A DNA stretch of 37,377 bases from positions 1-37,377 of the forward strand of contig JANYDT010000235.1 in assembly GCA_025359845.1 (NCBI GenBank), in the 5' to 3' direction. Origin of the DNA: Acidimicrobiia bacterium (GTDB lineage: Bacteria; Actinomycetota; Acidimicrobiia; Acidimicrobiales; JANYDT01). Made by a program: the position numbers and the translations under genes. The notes beneath the pieces were generated by a model. The model did not search any database and was not told where the DNA came from. It saw only the letters and a list, made by a program, of their open reading frames with translations. Below, one piece after another: positions 27,197 through 35,654 of this stretch; positions within the stretch are counted from its first letter, which is position 1, and every line of letters begins with the position of its first letter.

Positions 27197-28399
27197 TCAA
27201 TCGATCTCAATCCGTAGGAGAGCCCATGCAGAGCGAAGCGCGCCCTCGACGATCTCGGGGGTCGCAGCACGCGCGAAGACGAAGCCGAGGTAACGATCCC
27301 CTTCGGGAAGGGGGGTAAGGCGTGTGCCGTTCGTGACGGTGAGCTCGATTCCTTTGATTCCGGCGACCGCACGGGCCTCCTCGACGCCGTGGACCGCTCT
27401 CAGAATACCGGCTTTCGGAACCGCAAGCATGAGTACGCCGGCGGCAGTTCGCTCGCGCCGCAACGGAGGCAGCCGAAGGCCAAGAGCGTGGCGCAAGATG
27501 AGTTCCTCGAGCCGCACGTCGAGTCCGAAACGAAGAGTGCGTGAACACAATCCTCCGATCGAGCGACCGGCCACCTCGATGACCCACTGCCGTCCGGTGG
27601 CCTGGTCGATGCGAACCTCGGCGTGCACCGGGCCTTCAACCAGGTCCAGGGCCCGGGCCGCCTGTGCGACCAGCGCGTGCGCGTGTTCAAGGACGTCGGT
27701 GGGTAAGCGCGAGGGCGTCACGTAGAGGGTCTCTTCGAATGTGGGCCCGTTGAGCGGATCGGGCTTGTCGAACGTCGCCAGAACTTCGAGGCGACCCCCT
27801 CGTAGCAGTCCTTCCACCGCGATCTCAACGCCCGGTACGAACGATTCGATCAGAATCGGCTCATCATGGCAAGCGACTCGTTGAACCCGAGTCACCGCTC
27901 CTGCCAGGTCACCGAAATTGTCGATCCGCAGCACCCCCTGACTACCTGACAAACGCCGTGGCTTCACGACGAACGGCGGATCGAACCCGAGCCCCGCCGG
28001 GGTCGCGGCCGAATCGGAGGTCGCGAACAGGGGTTGCGCGACACCCGCAGTGGCGAGGCGCTCGCGCAAGGCGAGCTTGTCTCTCGTGAAGCTTGCCGCC
28101 GCGATTGAGTTGTGGCGCAAGCCCAGACGGGCGCTGGCCACGGCAGCCACGAGCACCCCTTGTTCGTCGGCCGCGACGACTGCGTCGATCTTGCGACGGG
28201 CGTGGAGCGACGCGATGGCCTCGGCCGCCTGTTGCGGGTCATCGAAGTCGAGATGCAACGCGCGGTCACCCATCTGCTCGGCCATCGCTTGGCGAAAGTC
28301 GGCCCCCACGATCACCTCGATGCCCAGGGCCTCGGCGGCGTCGAGGAAATCGTTGCGGTAGGTGAAGCGGGGCAAGAGCAGGACCACTCGTGCTGACAT
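27197..28399 (-). CDS. ATP-grasp ligase (carboxylate-amine ligase type)
   Basis: A 400-residue ATP-grasp enzyme. It has an N-terminal Rossmann-like preATP domain (VVLLLPRFTYRNDFLDAAE), the ATP-grasp core (FVVKPRRLSGSQGVLR, ESFVPGVEIAVEG, HAEVRID, IEVAGRSIGGL) and a C-terminal domain of the L-amino-acid-ligase type (LMLAVPKAGIL to YLGFVFARA). Such enzymes activate a carboxylate as acyl phosphate and ligate it to an amine or other nucleophile. The ATG at 28399 is nine bases from the divergent nfuA ATG. The radical SAM gene follows. The substrate is unknown. Confidence 0.9.
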   Translation of the reverse strand: MSARVVLLLPRFTYRNDFLDAAEALGIEVIVGADFRQAMAEQMGDRALHLDFDDPQQAAEAIASLHARRKIDAVVAADEQGVLVAAVASARLGLRHNSIAAASFTRDKLALRERLATAGVAQPLFATSDSAATPAGLGFDPPFVVKPRRLSGSQGVLRIDNFGDLAGAVTRVQRVACHDEPILIESFVPGVEIAVEGLLRGGRLEVLATFDKPDPLNGPTFEETLYVTPSRLPTDVLEHAHALVAQAARALDLVEGPVHAEVRIDQATGRQWVIEVAGRSIGGLCSRTLRFGLDVRLEELILRHALGLRLPPLRRERTAAGVLMLAVPKAGILRAVHGVEEARAVAGIKGIELTVTNGTRLTPLPEGDRYLGFVFARAATPEIVEGALRSAWALLRIEID

Positions 28400-28408
28400 G
28401 CATCTATC

Positions 28409-29041
28409 ATGGTCGCCATGAACTCCGATCAGGTTCTGACCGTCACTGACCCGGCCCGCGGCGTGATACTCGAGGCCCGCGCCGATGAGGTGGGCGCCGA
28501 CGCCCTGGCGTTGTGGCTCGAGGTTTCGGGTGAAGGGGTTGGCAAATTCAACTACGACATGTATTTCCAAGCTTTGGCCGACGCCAAACCGGGCGATTGG
28601 GTCGAGGATTTCGGACAGTTCAGCGTCATCATCCCGGCCGCTTCGGTGAGCAAACTGCGTGGCGCCACTCTCGACTCTGCCACCGACGGGTCGGGCATGG
28701 TCATAGTGAATCCCAACGAGCCGAAGTCACCGGTCATGGCGAATTTCGATTCGGCCAATCTCGAAGGCCCGGTGGCGGCACGCATCCTCCAAGTCCTTGA
28801 ACAGAGTATCAACCCGCAGATCGCCAGCCACGGTGGTTTCGCCGAACTGGTCGCGGTCGAAGACGACACCGCCTACTTGCGTATGGGCGGAGGATGCCAG
28901 GGTTGCGGAATGGCCAAGACGACGATGAGCCAAGGGATCGAGGTGGCGATCAAAGAAGCCGTGCCGGAGATCTTGCGGGTGGTCGACGTGACCGACCACG
29001 CCGGCGGCTCGAATCCTTACTATCAAGCCGCGAAAAAATAG
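28409..29041 (+). CDS. nfuA: NfuA-like Fe-S cluster carrier
   Basis: A 210-residue two-domain Fe-S carrier. An N-terminal degenerate A-type (HesB-like) domain (residues 5-105) precedes a C-terminal NifU domain with GGGCQGCGMAKTT (C163, C166). As a dimer, NfuA proteins hold a [4Fe-4S] cluster and deliver it to client enzymes; lipoyl and radical SAM enzymes are known clients. It is divergent from the ATP-grasp/radical SAM pair across nine bases. A role in supplying the radical SAM enzyme's cluster is inference. ATG 28418 is an alternative start three codons in. Confidence 0.93.
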   Translation: MVAMNSDQVLTVTDPARGVILEARADEVGADALALWLEVSGEGVGKFNYDMYFQALADAKPGDWVEDFGQFSVIIPAASVSKLRGATLDSATDGSGMVIVNPNEPKSPVMANFDSANLEGPVAARILQVLEQSINPQIASHGGFAELVAVEDDTAYLRMGGGCQGCGMAKTTMSQGIEVAIKEAVPEILRVVDVTDHAGGSNPYYQAAKK

Positions 29042-29063
29042 AGGCTGGTCGAGCCACCGCTCT

Positions 29064-31357
29064 TCAGCGCTGGAAGACGTCGTTGCTTTGCCAAACCCGG
29101 GCGAGTGGGCCGCTGCTACCAACGATCATCAGGTGCTTACCGCGCAGTAGCATTGACGACGGAACTTGCGATCCGGCGCCTCTGAAAGTCTCGTTGTCCG
29201 CCACCCGTGCTGGTTTACCTCCTTTTGGTATGACCCATACTCCGAGGTCGTAGTGGTCGGTTCCGTCGTTGACGGCCCCCGTCACCACCGTGCCGGATCG
29301 ACTAGCGGCTACGCCCGCAAGCTGCACGGAGTTCGCCGCGCCTACGGGCAGTGGGGTCGAAGCCCATGTCTTTGCGTCTTTCGTGTGCCAAACGAGCGAA
29401 TCGGCCGAATATGGACCCACCGCAACCAACCCTTCATCAGTCTTAGCGCAGCTGGTCAGTTGACCGGACTTGTTTCCGGCCGGGAGGCTGGCGATCCATT
29501 TCGTAGCCTCCGGATGCCAGGCCGCCGGAACGTCGACGCCCTCGGCATTGGCGATCGAGCCGACAATGATGGGCTCGCCCGAGCTGCCCGGACAAACCGC
29601 AAACGCGCGCTGGTCACCCGCCCCTGTCATCTCGTCGGAGGTGGTCGTTTGCCAGGTTACGCCGTCGTCGGACTGCCAAACGGCGGCATCGGTTCCGCCT
29701 TGATCGTCGGAGGTGGTACCCACGGCGACCCACTGGCCGTTGCTGTACATCGCTCCGAATAAGCGTTGGTCGCCCGTCCCGCTGAGCCCTTTCGGCTTCA
29801 TGTCAGTGACTATTCCGTCATCACCATAGCGCCAAACAGCGCCATCTGAAGTGCCCTGTTTGTCGGGTTGAAACCCAAAGAGATAGGTACCGTCGGCGCC
29901 TCGAACGGCGGCTTGCAAATACGTTCCGGTGGGAAGCTTCAATGTCGCCGGTTTGGTCAACGCGCCGCCGTCGTCGCGCCACGAAATCATGCGATAGGTC
30001 TCTGAGCCCGGTGCCTTACCTCGCAATGGCCCCTCGACTCCGACGATCTCGGTCCCTTTTCCACCTTGGACGATGATCGTCGCCGACCGGCCAGGAGTTC
30101 GCGCCGGGAACGCGTTGGCCGTGCTCCGTTCGGGGTCGGGATTGGCCACCCACGAATTCGCGTTGAAATCGAACACCGAAACGTTCGGTCGGCCGGCGCC
30201 GTACGAAGTGGCCACCAGATAGGGCGCCTTCAAGGCCACGGGTCCGGCAGCAACATCGAACGCGTTCGGAGCGATGTCGACTTTAAGGGCGTGGACATTG
30301 AGGCTATTGTCAAGAAAAGCGAAGAGGGTCTTACGGGCATGCTGGTCGTACAGCGCCAAATACGCACCGCTCATCGAAACCGGGGTGAGGTTCGTGGGAC
30401 TCTTGGAATCGCCGGTGTCTTCGTCGATAACGGCTGGCGCGGCCCGGCGCCAGCGCAGTACGCGCTGGTTATCGACTATGGCGTCATCGGAGCGCCACAG
30501 CATCAGGGCCGGCCCGGTAGGGGTGACCTCCGATCCGACGCCCACGTAAACCCGCCCAAGGTTGGAGACCCCGATGATCTCAGTCGACGAGTGGGTTGGA
30601 AACGGTTCGCTTCGTTTCCAAGTCGCCCCCTCGTCGGCGCTGATGTAGGCAATGGGTTGCGTAGTGCCGATCTTGCCGACCACACCGACGATGATCACTT
30701 CTTTTTCGCCGTTGCTGGAGACCGAACGAAACCCACGGAAGTCTTTGCTGCCCGGGACCGTCAGACGCCGCAATCCGCCCCGAGTGCCCCGTAGGACGAG
30801 CGGGCGATCTCCGTCGCTGCCTACGGCGACGAAGCCGTGTTGCGTGGCCGTCACGGCGGTGAGATTCTGGAGACCGGGGACCCGTTTGTCAGACGGGTGG
30901 AAGAGATGCCACGACTTGCGGTCGGGCGACGTCCAAATGGCGGCGTCGACATCGTTGCCCCGCCGAGAGTTGCCGACGGCGACCGCAGTGCCCCCGCGGG
31001 TCTGTTGGAGAGCGAGAATCGATGCTGAGTCGGCGGTCTTGGGAACGGGTAGGAAGCGGCGATTCCAATCCCACCGTTTGGTGCGTTCATCGATGGTCGA
31101 CGAAAAGATCACCGGTTTGGGTCGAGCGGTCGCCGTCTGTTGCCACGATCCGGCCAAGACCCATGGCGTCTTGCTGTCACCGGGAAGCGAGTCGGTCAGC
31201 ACGGCCTGCGTGCCGGCGGATCCGACCCCCGCATCGGTTCGCGTTCGCCATTTGGGACCGGCGGGCGACGAGAGCGAGGGTGCGGCCGTCGCCGCGAGGG
31301 TGGCGGCGGCCAGGCCACCGGCAAGGATGAGGGAGCGGATCGCTTTTATCCCCCCAT
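29064..31357 (-). CDS. Secreted beta-propeller-like protein (BNR/sialidase-type repeats), start disrupted in a G run
   Basis: About 760 residues with repeated motifs like AAIWTSPDRKSW, AYISADEGATWKRS, AVWQSDDGVTWQ and LVWHTKDAKTW. These are Asp-box (BNR)-like beta-propeller blades. An N-terminal signal peptide (KAIRSLILAGGLAAATLAAT) is encoded from 31346 in frame. No ordinary start codon opens that frame. The ATG at 31357-31355 is followed by six Gs (31355-31350) that put it one base out of frame, and one extra G would give a normal start. The next downstream start (GTG 31202) would lose the signal. Catalytic sialidase residues are not evident; the function is unknown. It follows the selenoprotein gene by 27 bases. 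Confidence 0.78.
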
Positions 31358-31384
31358 TCTCGCCTGTCCGGCAACCGCTGCGTG

Positions 31385-31903
31385 TCAGCTGTTCTCAGTT
31401 AATTTGGCGAGAAGCTCGTCGACCGCCTTGTCGGCCAGAATTTGCATCTCTTCGTCGGTGCGGTCCTGGATGGGGTGGGCCACGAAAACGGCGTCAGGCG
31501 CATAACCCAACGATGCCGATTGGGCGGCCGCAGCTTCGATGAATTCGGACGAGGCGACGAACACCCCAGGCAGGCCACGGGATTCGAGGTCGGCGATGTC
31601 ATGCACACTGCACGACGTGCAGCTGCCTCAATCGGCCAGGGCTTCGATCACGGCTCCGCACTCGAGGCTGATCTGGTGGCGCAGGTCGATGGGAGCCGGC
31701 TTTGTGAACGTGGGCTTGGCGTACCGTTTCGTGGTGAGCCCACGTTCGTGCAGCCGCTCCTCCAAACGGTCGAGAAACACATTGCCACGAGGCTTTGAGA
31801 TGTCGAGCAACGCGACGGTGATGCCCTGCAATGATGACGGGCGGGTCACCCGCAGTCGGGGCGCCGCTCGCAGTTCGCTGGTGGGGTCGAGAAGTAAGGT
31901 CAT
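31385..31903 (-). CDS. UGSC-motif selenoprotein (in-frame UGA read as selenocysteine)
   Basis: Reading from ATG 31903 (AAAGGAG upstream) through the in-frame UGA at 31630-31628 gives a continuous 172-residue protein with Sec at residue 92. The core reads ALAD-Sec-GSC-TSCSVHDIADLE, which matches the known UGSC family of bacterial (seleno)proteins whose function is not established. The fold looks alpha/beta Rossmann-like, with one half either side of the UGA. The Sec and nearby C95 and C98 form a likely redox centre. The end is UGA 31387-31385. The start overlaps the upstream thioredoxin-fusion gene by ATGA. A nonsense pseudogene is the alternative, but the conserved motif spanning the codon argues strongly for Sec. 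Confidence 0.88.
31608..31622 (-). promoter_or_regulatory. Candidate bacterial SECIS hairpin
   Basis: Just after the UGA (six bases downstream) the mRNA forms a perfect six-pair stem, CUGCAC (31622-31617) with GUGCAG (31613-31608), with a GUC loop. An alternative pairs UGCAC with the distal GUGCA (31606-31602) with a ten-base loop that also starts with G. A G at the start of the apical loop is typical of bacterial SECIS elements. The UGA-to-loop distance is a little shorter than usual. Confidence 0.55.
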
Positions 31904-33363
31904 GTACCGATCTCCTTTGTGATCATTTCGCTTCCGGTTGAGCCGTTGACCCAGCCTCCGATGATGCTCGAGAACATTCCGGCGCCCCCGCCACACTGAA
32001 CGAACCACAGTCCGTTGGGTCGGAACTTCGGCAACGTGGTGCCAGGTCGGGCCACGGTGGCCACGATACCCTCGGCGATCCCGCCGGCGCCGCGTACCAG
32101 TTCTTCCGATGGAATTTGCAGCTGGCCGAAGACGGCTTCGCGTAGGCGGGCCTTCGACCACCCAGCATCGCGGAAAACGCGCGCGTGCTCAGGTCCGACG
32201 ACCACGATGGCGTCCATCCCAAGGACCAATTTGGGGTGCCCGACACCGCGAAGGCAAGTCGCAAACGTACGAGCCAACGATTCGGGATCGCGGCTTTGTT
32301 GATCGACGACCCCGCGAGGCCCTTCGCCGGCGAACAGGGTTACCGCGCTCCGGCCCGGGGCGACGCCGCGCTCGGTGGCGAGCGACTCCCACGGCGAGTG
32401 ATCGTCATCTTCGGCGAAACAAAAGGTGTACTTGCCCGGATTGCCGAGTGCGGCTCTGTCGACTCCGCCCGGAACTCCGCCGCCGACGTTGCGGATGACG
32501 AGTTGCAATGCCCTTCCGATGGTCGCGTTGGCCCGATTGCCCTGACCGAGCACGTTGACGCCCGAGTTCATGCCGATGGCCTTGGCCAAGGGACCGTTGA
32601 CGATCACGACCGGCCCGCTGAAGTAAGTGGTGGCGAGCAGCCCGTGACCATTGAATTCGGTAGTGCACGCGGCTTCGACCGCAGCCAGCACCACCGGAAG
32701 ATATTCCGGCTTGCAACCAGCCATGACGGCGTTGATGGCGACCTTTTCGACGGTGCAGTCCACCAGATCGGGCGGTGCGACGGCGACTATTTCGTCGGGT
32801 GCGCGAGTCGTACCGGCCAGCATTCGCATGACCCGTTCCGGCGTCGGGGCCACCACCGGCAGCCCGTCAGTCCATCCTCGCGCGAACATGACCTCGGCCT
32901 CGTCTTCGGCGACGGCGAGTTCGATTCGCCGACTGCGCAACACCGACCCGCCGAATGTAACAGCCAGCCTCTCGGGCACACCCGGGTCGTAGGTTTTTGA
33001 GCCGCACCCGGGACGATAGGTCGGGAGATTCGACAATGCCGGGAGCGCGGCCATGCGGGCCGCGAGGTCGAAGCCGAGGAACTTCGTCCAGTGCGGCAGA
33101 GACCAGCCGACGGTGCGATCTACCTCGGAGCCATTCAAAATCCGTACCAACGTCGGAACGGTATCGATGTCAAGGTGGTAACTGAGCTCCAATGACGTGT
33201 CGTCGCGCACGGCCATGCCGTCAGGAAAGTTCGGGTCGTCTTGGCTGGCGACGCTGGTCACAAACCCGTCCCGGGCGAGCATCTCGAGAACGGGGGCGAC
33301 TAGCACGCACGTAGGGCAGTCGCGCTTGACAACCGCGTGAACGCCATCGACGAGCATGCTCAT
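31900..33363 (-). CDS. Thioredoxin-domain protein fused to a UGSC-associated domain
   Basis: About 487 residues from ATG 33363. The N-terminal 105 residues look thioredoxin-like with a redox CPTC (KRDCPTCVLVAP). The remaining 380 residues form a domain starting ARGWTDGLPVVAPTPERV that I recall beside UGSC genes. It has Gly-rich segments (GVNVLGQGNRANATIG, GGGVPGGVDRAALGNPG) and no signal peptide. The stop overlaps the selenoprotein ATG (ATGA), so the two are translationally coupled and may be stoichiometric partners. A reductase role toward the selenoprotein is inference. No strong ribosome-binding site precedes 33363; a TTG at 33423 or ATG at 33357 are alternatives. Confidence 0.8.
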   Translation of the reverse strand: MSMLVDGVHAVVKRDCPTCVLVAPVLEMLARDGFVTSVASQDDPNFPDGMAVRDDTSLELSYHLDIDTVPTLVRILNGSEVDRTVGWSLPHWTKFLGFDLAARMAALPALSNLPTYRPGCGSKTYDPGVPERLAVTFGGSVLRSRRIELAVAEDEAEVMFARGWTDGLPVVAPTPERVMRMLAGTTRAPDEIVAVAPPDLVDCTVEKVAINAVMAGCKPEYLPVVLAAVEAACTTEFNGHGLLATTYFSGPVVIVNGPLAKAIGMNSGVNVLGQGNRANATIGRALQLVIRNVGGGVPGGVDRAALGNPGKYTFCFAEDDDHSPWESLATERGVAPGRSAVTLFAGEGPRGVVDQQSRDPESLARTFATCLRGVGHPKLVLGMDAIVVVGPEHARVFRDAGWSKARLREAVFGQLQIPSEELVRGAGGIAEGIVATVARPGTTLPKFRPNGLWFVQCGGGAGMFSSIIGGWVNGSTGSEMITKEIGT

Positions 33364-33479
33364 ATTGAGCACCGTAGCAAGGTAGCTGACGGACAATCGC
33401 TTTTCGCGCGGTCGCGGGTTCAACCAGGGGTATCGGAGGGGGGTTATTAAGTTGTCACTGAGAACTTCGTCACACCCTC

Positions 33480-33508
33480 TTCCTTTTGCGGCGGGCGCCC
33501 GGTAGGTT
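33480..33508 (+). promoter_or_regulatory. Possible promoter of the metallo-hydrolase gene
   Basis: TTCCTT (33480-33485) and TAGGTT (33503-33508) are 17 bases apart and about 35 bases upstream of the TTG start at 33543. They fit a weak sigma-70-type promoter. This is a pattern guess, not a strong call. Confidence 0.25.
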
Positions 33509-33542
33509 GAGTGTGTTCATAGTCACCAGGGGGAGACGCTCG

Positions 33543-34433
33543 TTGCAGGTCACGTTTTTTGGCGTACGCGGTTCGACGCCCTGCCCGGTAGGGCCGACCG
33601 CTCGATACGGAGGCAACACTTCCTGTGTCGTGATCGATATTGAAGGTCGCCGCCCAATCGTGCTTGATCTCGGGACGGGGCTGCGTACATGGGGTGAGAC
33701 TCAACCCCTCAACGGTTCATTTGCGGCCACCGCCCTGGTTTCGCACTTTCACTTCGATCACGTGCAGGGCTTGCCCTTTCTTAGCGCGGCCGACCGCGTC
33801 GGCGCTCGACTAGACATCTACGGACCAGGTCAGAGCGGCCACGACGTTGCTGATCTGTGTGAAGGTTTCATCAAGCCGCCATATTTTCCGGTCGCACTCA
33901 ACCAGCTCCGGGGCAAGTATCAAACCATCGACGTCTGGAACGACTCATTTCAACTGGGCGCGGCGAAGGTTATGGTTCGACCTGTTCCGCATGTGGGGCT
34001 TACGGTCGGGTACCGCGTGGAGGCCGACGGGCGATCGGTGGCCTACGTACCCGATCACCAAGCCCCCCAAGGCCTCGATTCCATTGCCGACAGCGTGTTG
34101 GAATTGTGCGACGGCGTCGATCTGGTGATTCACGATGCGCAGTACACGCCAGTTGACTGGGAGACCAAGAGCCATTGGGGTCACTGCACCACCGGCTACG
34201 CGTTGGAGGTGGCCGCGCAATCGGGGGCCAAAGCGCTCGCCCTGTTCCATCACGATCCGTCTCGCACAGACGCCGATCTCGACCGTCTAGCGGCCGAGAC
34301 CAGGCTGCTCGGACGGGGCCGCGGCGTCGAGGTGTTCGCCGCGGCCGAAGGAATTCGCGTCGTGCCGGGCCGCAGCGTGCTCGGCCAAATCGGCAAATGC
34401 GTATCGATCGGCCCTATGTTCAAAGGTCGGTAG
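33543..34433 (+). CDS. Metallo-beta-lactamase-fold hydrolase
   Basis: A 296-residue MBL-fold hydrolase of the RNase Z/phosphodiesterase-like branch. The N terminus TFFGVRGSTPCPVGPTARYG is characteristic. HFHFDH (H68, H70, D72, H73) binds zinc, with later ligands in VPHVGLTVGY, YVPDHQA and LFHHDPS. I chose TTG 33543 because AGGGGGAG lies seven bases upstream; upstream in-frame codons are less supported. The substrate (cyclic nucleotide, phosphodiester or other) is unknown. It is divergent from the selenoprotein operon across about 180 bases. Confidence 0.88.
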   Translation: MQVTFFGVRGSTPCPVGPTARYGGNTSCVVIDIEGRRPIVLDLGTGLRTWGETQPLNGSFAATALVSHFHFDHVQGLPFLSAADRVGARLDIYGPGQSGHDVADLCEGFIKPPYFPVALNQLRGKYQTIDVWNDSFQLGAAKVMVRPVPHVGLTVGYRVEADGRSVAYVPDHQAPQGLDSIADSVLELCDGVDLVIHDAQYTPVDWETKSHWGHCTTGYALEVAAQSGAKALALFHHDPSRTDADLDRLAAETRLLGRGRGVEVFAAAEGIRVVPGRSVLGQIGKCVSIGPMFKGR

Positions 34434-34500
34434 TGACTGGTCGTAGGTAGTGACTGGTGGTGGTGTCAGCCACTGGCAGCGCGCAGTAGGGTCGTGCCCC

Positions 34501-34983
34501 GTGACCGATCACGACCATCCTCACGTCGATGCCGCCCACTACCGCCAAGTGCTCGGCCACTTTGCCACGGGAGTCACCGTCATTACCGCGGTTCACGACG
34601 GTGAGCCCGTCGGCCTTGCGGCCAACTCCTTCACCTCCGTTTCGCTTGATCCGCCTCTCGTTCTGTTTTGTGCCGGCCATAGTTCCAGTACCTGGCCAAA
34701 GATCAAGGCCGCCGGCCACTTTTGTGTGAATGTGCTCTCCTCGGAGCAGGAGACGCTATCTCGGCAGTTTGCCGGCAAGGGCGACAAGTACGAAGGTGTC
34801 GGTTGGAAGCCCGGCATATCCGGCGCCCCGATGCTGAATGACGTGTTGGCCTGGATCGATTGCACCATGGAGAGCCTCCATGACGCCGGGGATCATGTTC
34901 TGGTCATTGGCCGGGTGCTGGCCCTCGACGCGAAGGACCTGCGTCCGCTCACATACTTTCGCGGAGGTTACGGAACCCTCTGA
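34501..34983 (+). CDS. Flavin reductase-like FMN-binding protein
   Basis: A 160-residue flavin reductase of the HpaC/PheA2 type, reducing FMN or FAD with NAD(P)H for a partner monooxygenase or other acceptor. Family features are RQVLGHFATGVTVITA, GLAANSFTSVSLDPPLVLF and the C-terminal DHVLVIGRVLAL. The GTG at 34501 is the likely start; no partner monooxygenase lies nearby. It ends three bases from the convergent rmlC gene. Confidence 0.9.
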   Translation: MTDHDHPHVDAAHYRQVLGHFATGVTVITAVHDGEPVGLAANSFTSVSLDPPLVLFCAGHSSSTWPKIKAAGHFCVNVLSSEQETLSRQFAGKGDKYEGVGWKPGISGAPMLNDVLAWIDCTMESLHDAGDHVLVIGRVLALDAKDLRPLTYFRGGYGTL

Positions 34984-34986
34984 GCT

Positions 34987-35547
34987 TCAGGCTTTATATT
35001 TCGGCAACCGGGCCGGATCGATAGCGGACAAGGCGGGGGCCTCGGTGTCTTTGTCCGAAAGCTGCCAAGGCGTGTCGATCTCCGGCCATAGTATGGCGAT
35101 TTCGGGGTCGAACGGAGCGATCGTGGATTCAGAGCCAGGGTGGTAGTAGTCGGTGCACAGGTAGTGAAAGTCGGCGACCTCTGACAACACCGCGAACGCG
35201 TGACCGAAATTCGGAGGGATGTACATCTGGCGGTGGGCGCGATCATCAAGAACCAGGCCGAACCATGCGCCGAAGGTCGGTGAACCGACGCGAATATCAA
35301 CGGCCACATCAAAGACCTCGCCGCGCGCCACCCTCACGAGCTTGCCCTGAGGTTGCACGAGCTGAAAATGCACTCCTCGTAGGACGCCCTTGGCCGAGCG
35401 CGACTGATTGTGCTGCACCATTTCGGGAATGCCGTACTGGGCGTAGGTGCTGGCCCTAAAGGTCTCGATGAAGAAGCCCCGATCGTCGCCTCGAACTACG
35501 GGTTCGAACACGAACACTCCAGGCAACGGTGTCGACTCGACTTTCAT
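34987..35547 (-). CDS. rmlC: dTDP-4-dehydrorhamnose 3,5-epimerase
   Basis: A 186-residue cupin-fold RmlC, third enzyme of dTDP-L-rhamnose biosynthesis, which supplies rhamnose to the cell wall or polysaccharides. The order is FEPVVRGDDRGFFIETF, KGVLRGVHFQ (active-site His 60), RGEVFDVAVDIR and IPPNFGHAFAV. The ATG at 35547 has GAGGG a few bases upstream and fits the family start better than the GTG-type extension to 35568. RmlA, B and D genes are not in this window. Confidence 0.92.
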   Translation of the reverse strand: MKVESTPLPGVFVFEPVVRGDDRGFFIETFRASTYAQYGIPEMVQHNQSRSAKGVLRGVHFQLVQPQGKLVRVARGEVFDVAVDIRVGSPTFGAWFGLVLDDRAHRQMYIPPNFGHAFAVLSEVADFHYLCTDYYHPGSESTIAPFDPEIAILWPEIDTPWQLSDKDTEAPALSAIDPARLPKYKA

Positions 35548-35654
35548 CGCCGCCCTCGACGCGGCCATCGGTCATGAACGATGCGTTTGAGGAAGGCGAT
35601 GAAGAACAACACCACGATTACCGCGATGGCCTTCGGACTGACGGGCACCGACGA

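Noticed and set aside
31350-31355. G run as proven phase variation
   Set aside because: A run of six is short, and missing-base breaks elsewhere in the window make a sequencing error equally likely.
31385-31630. UGSC gene as a nonsense-mutated pseudogene
   Set aside because: The UGA lies exactly at the Sec position of the UGSC motif, the flanking sequence is conserved on both sides, and a good ribosome-binding site and ATGA coupling remain.
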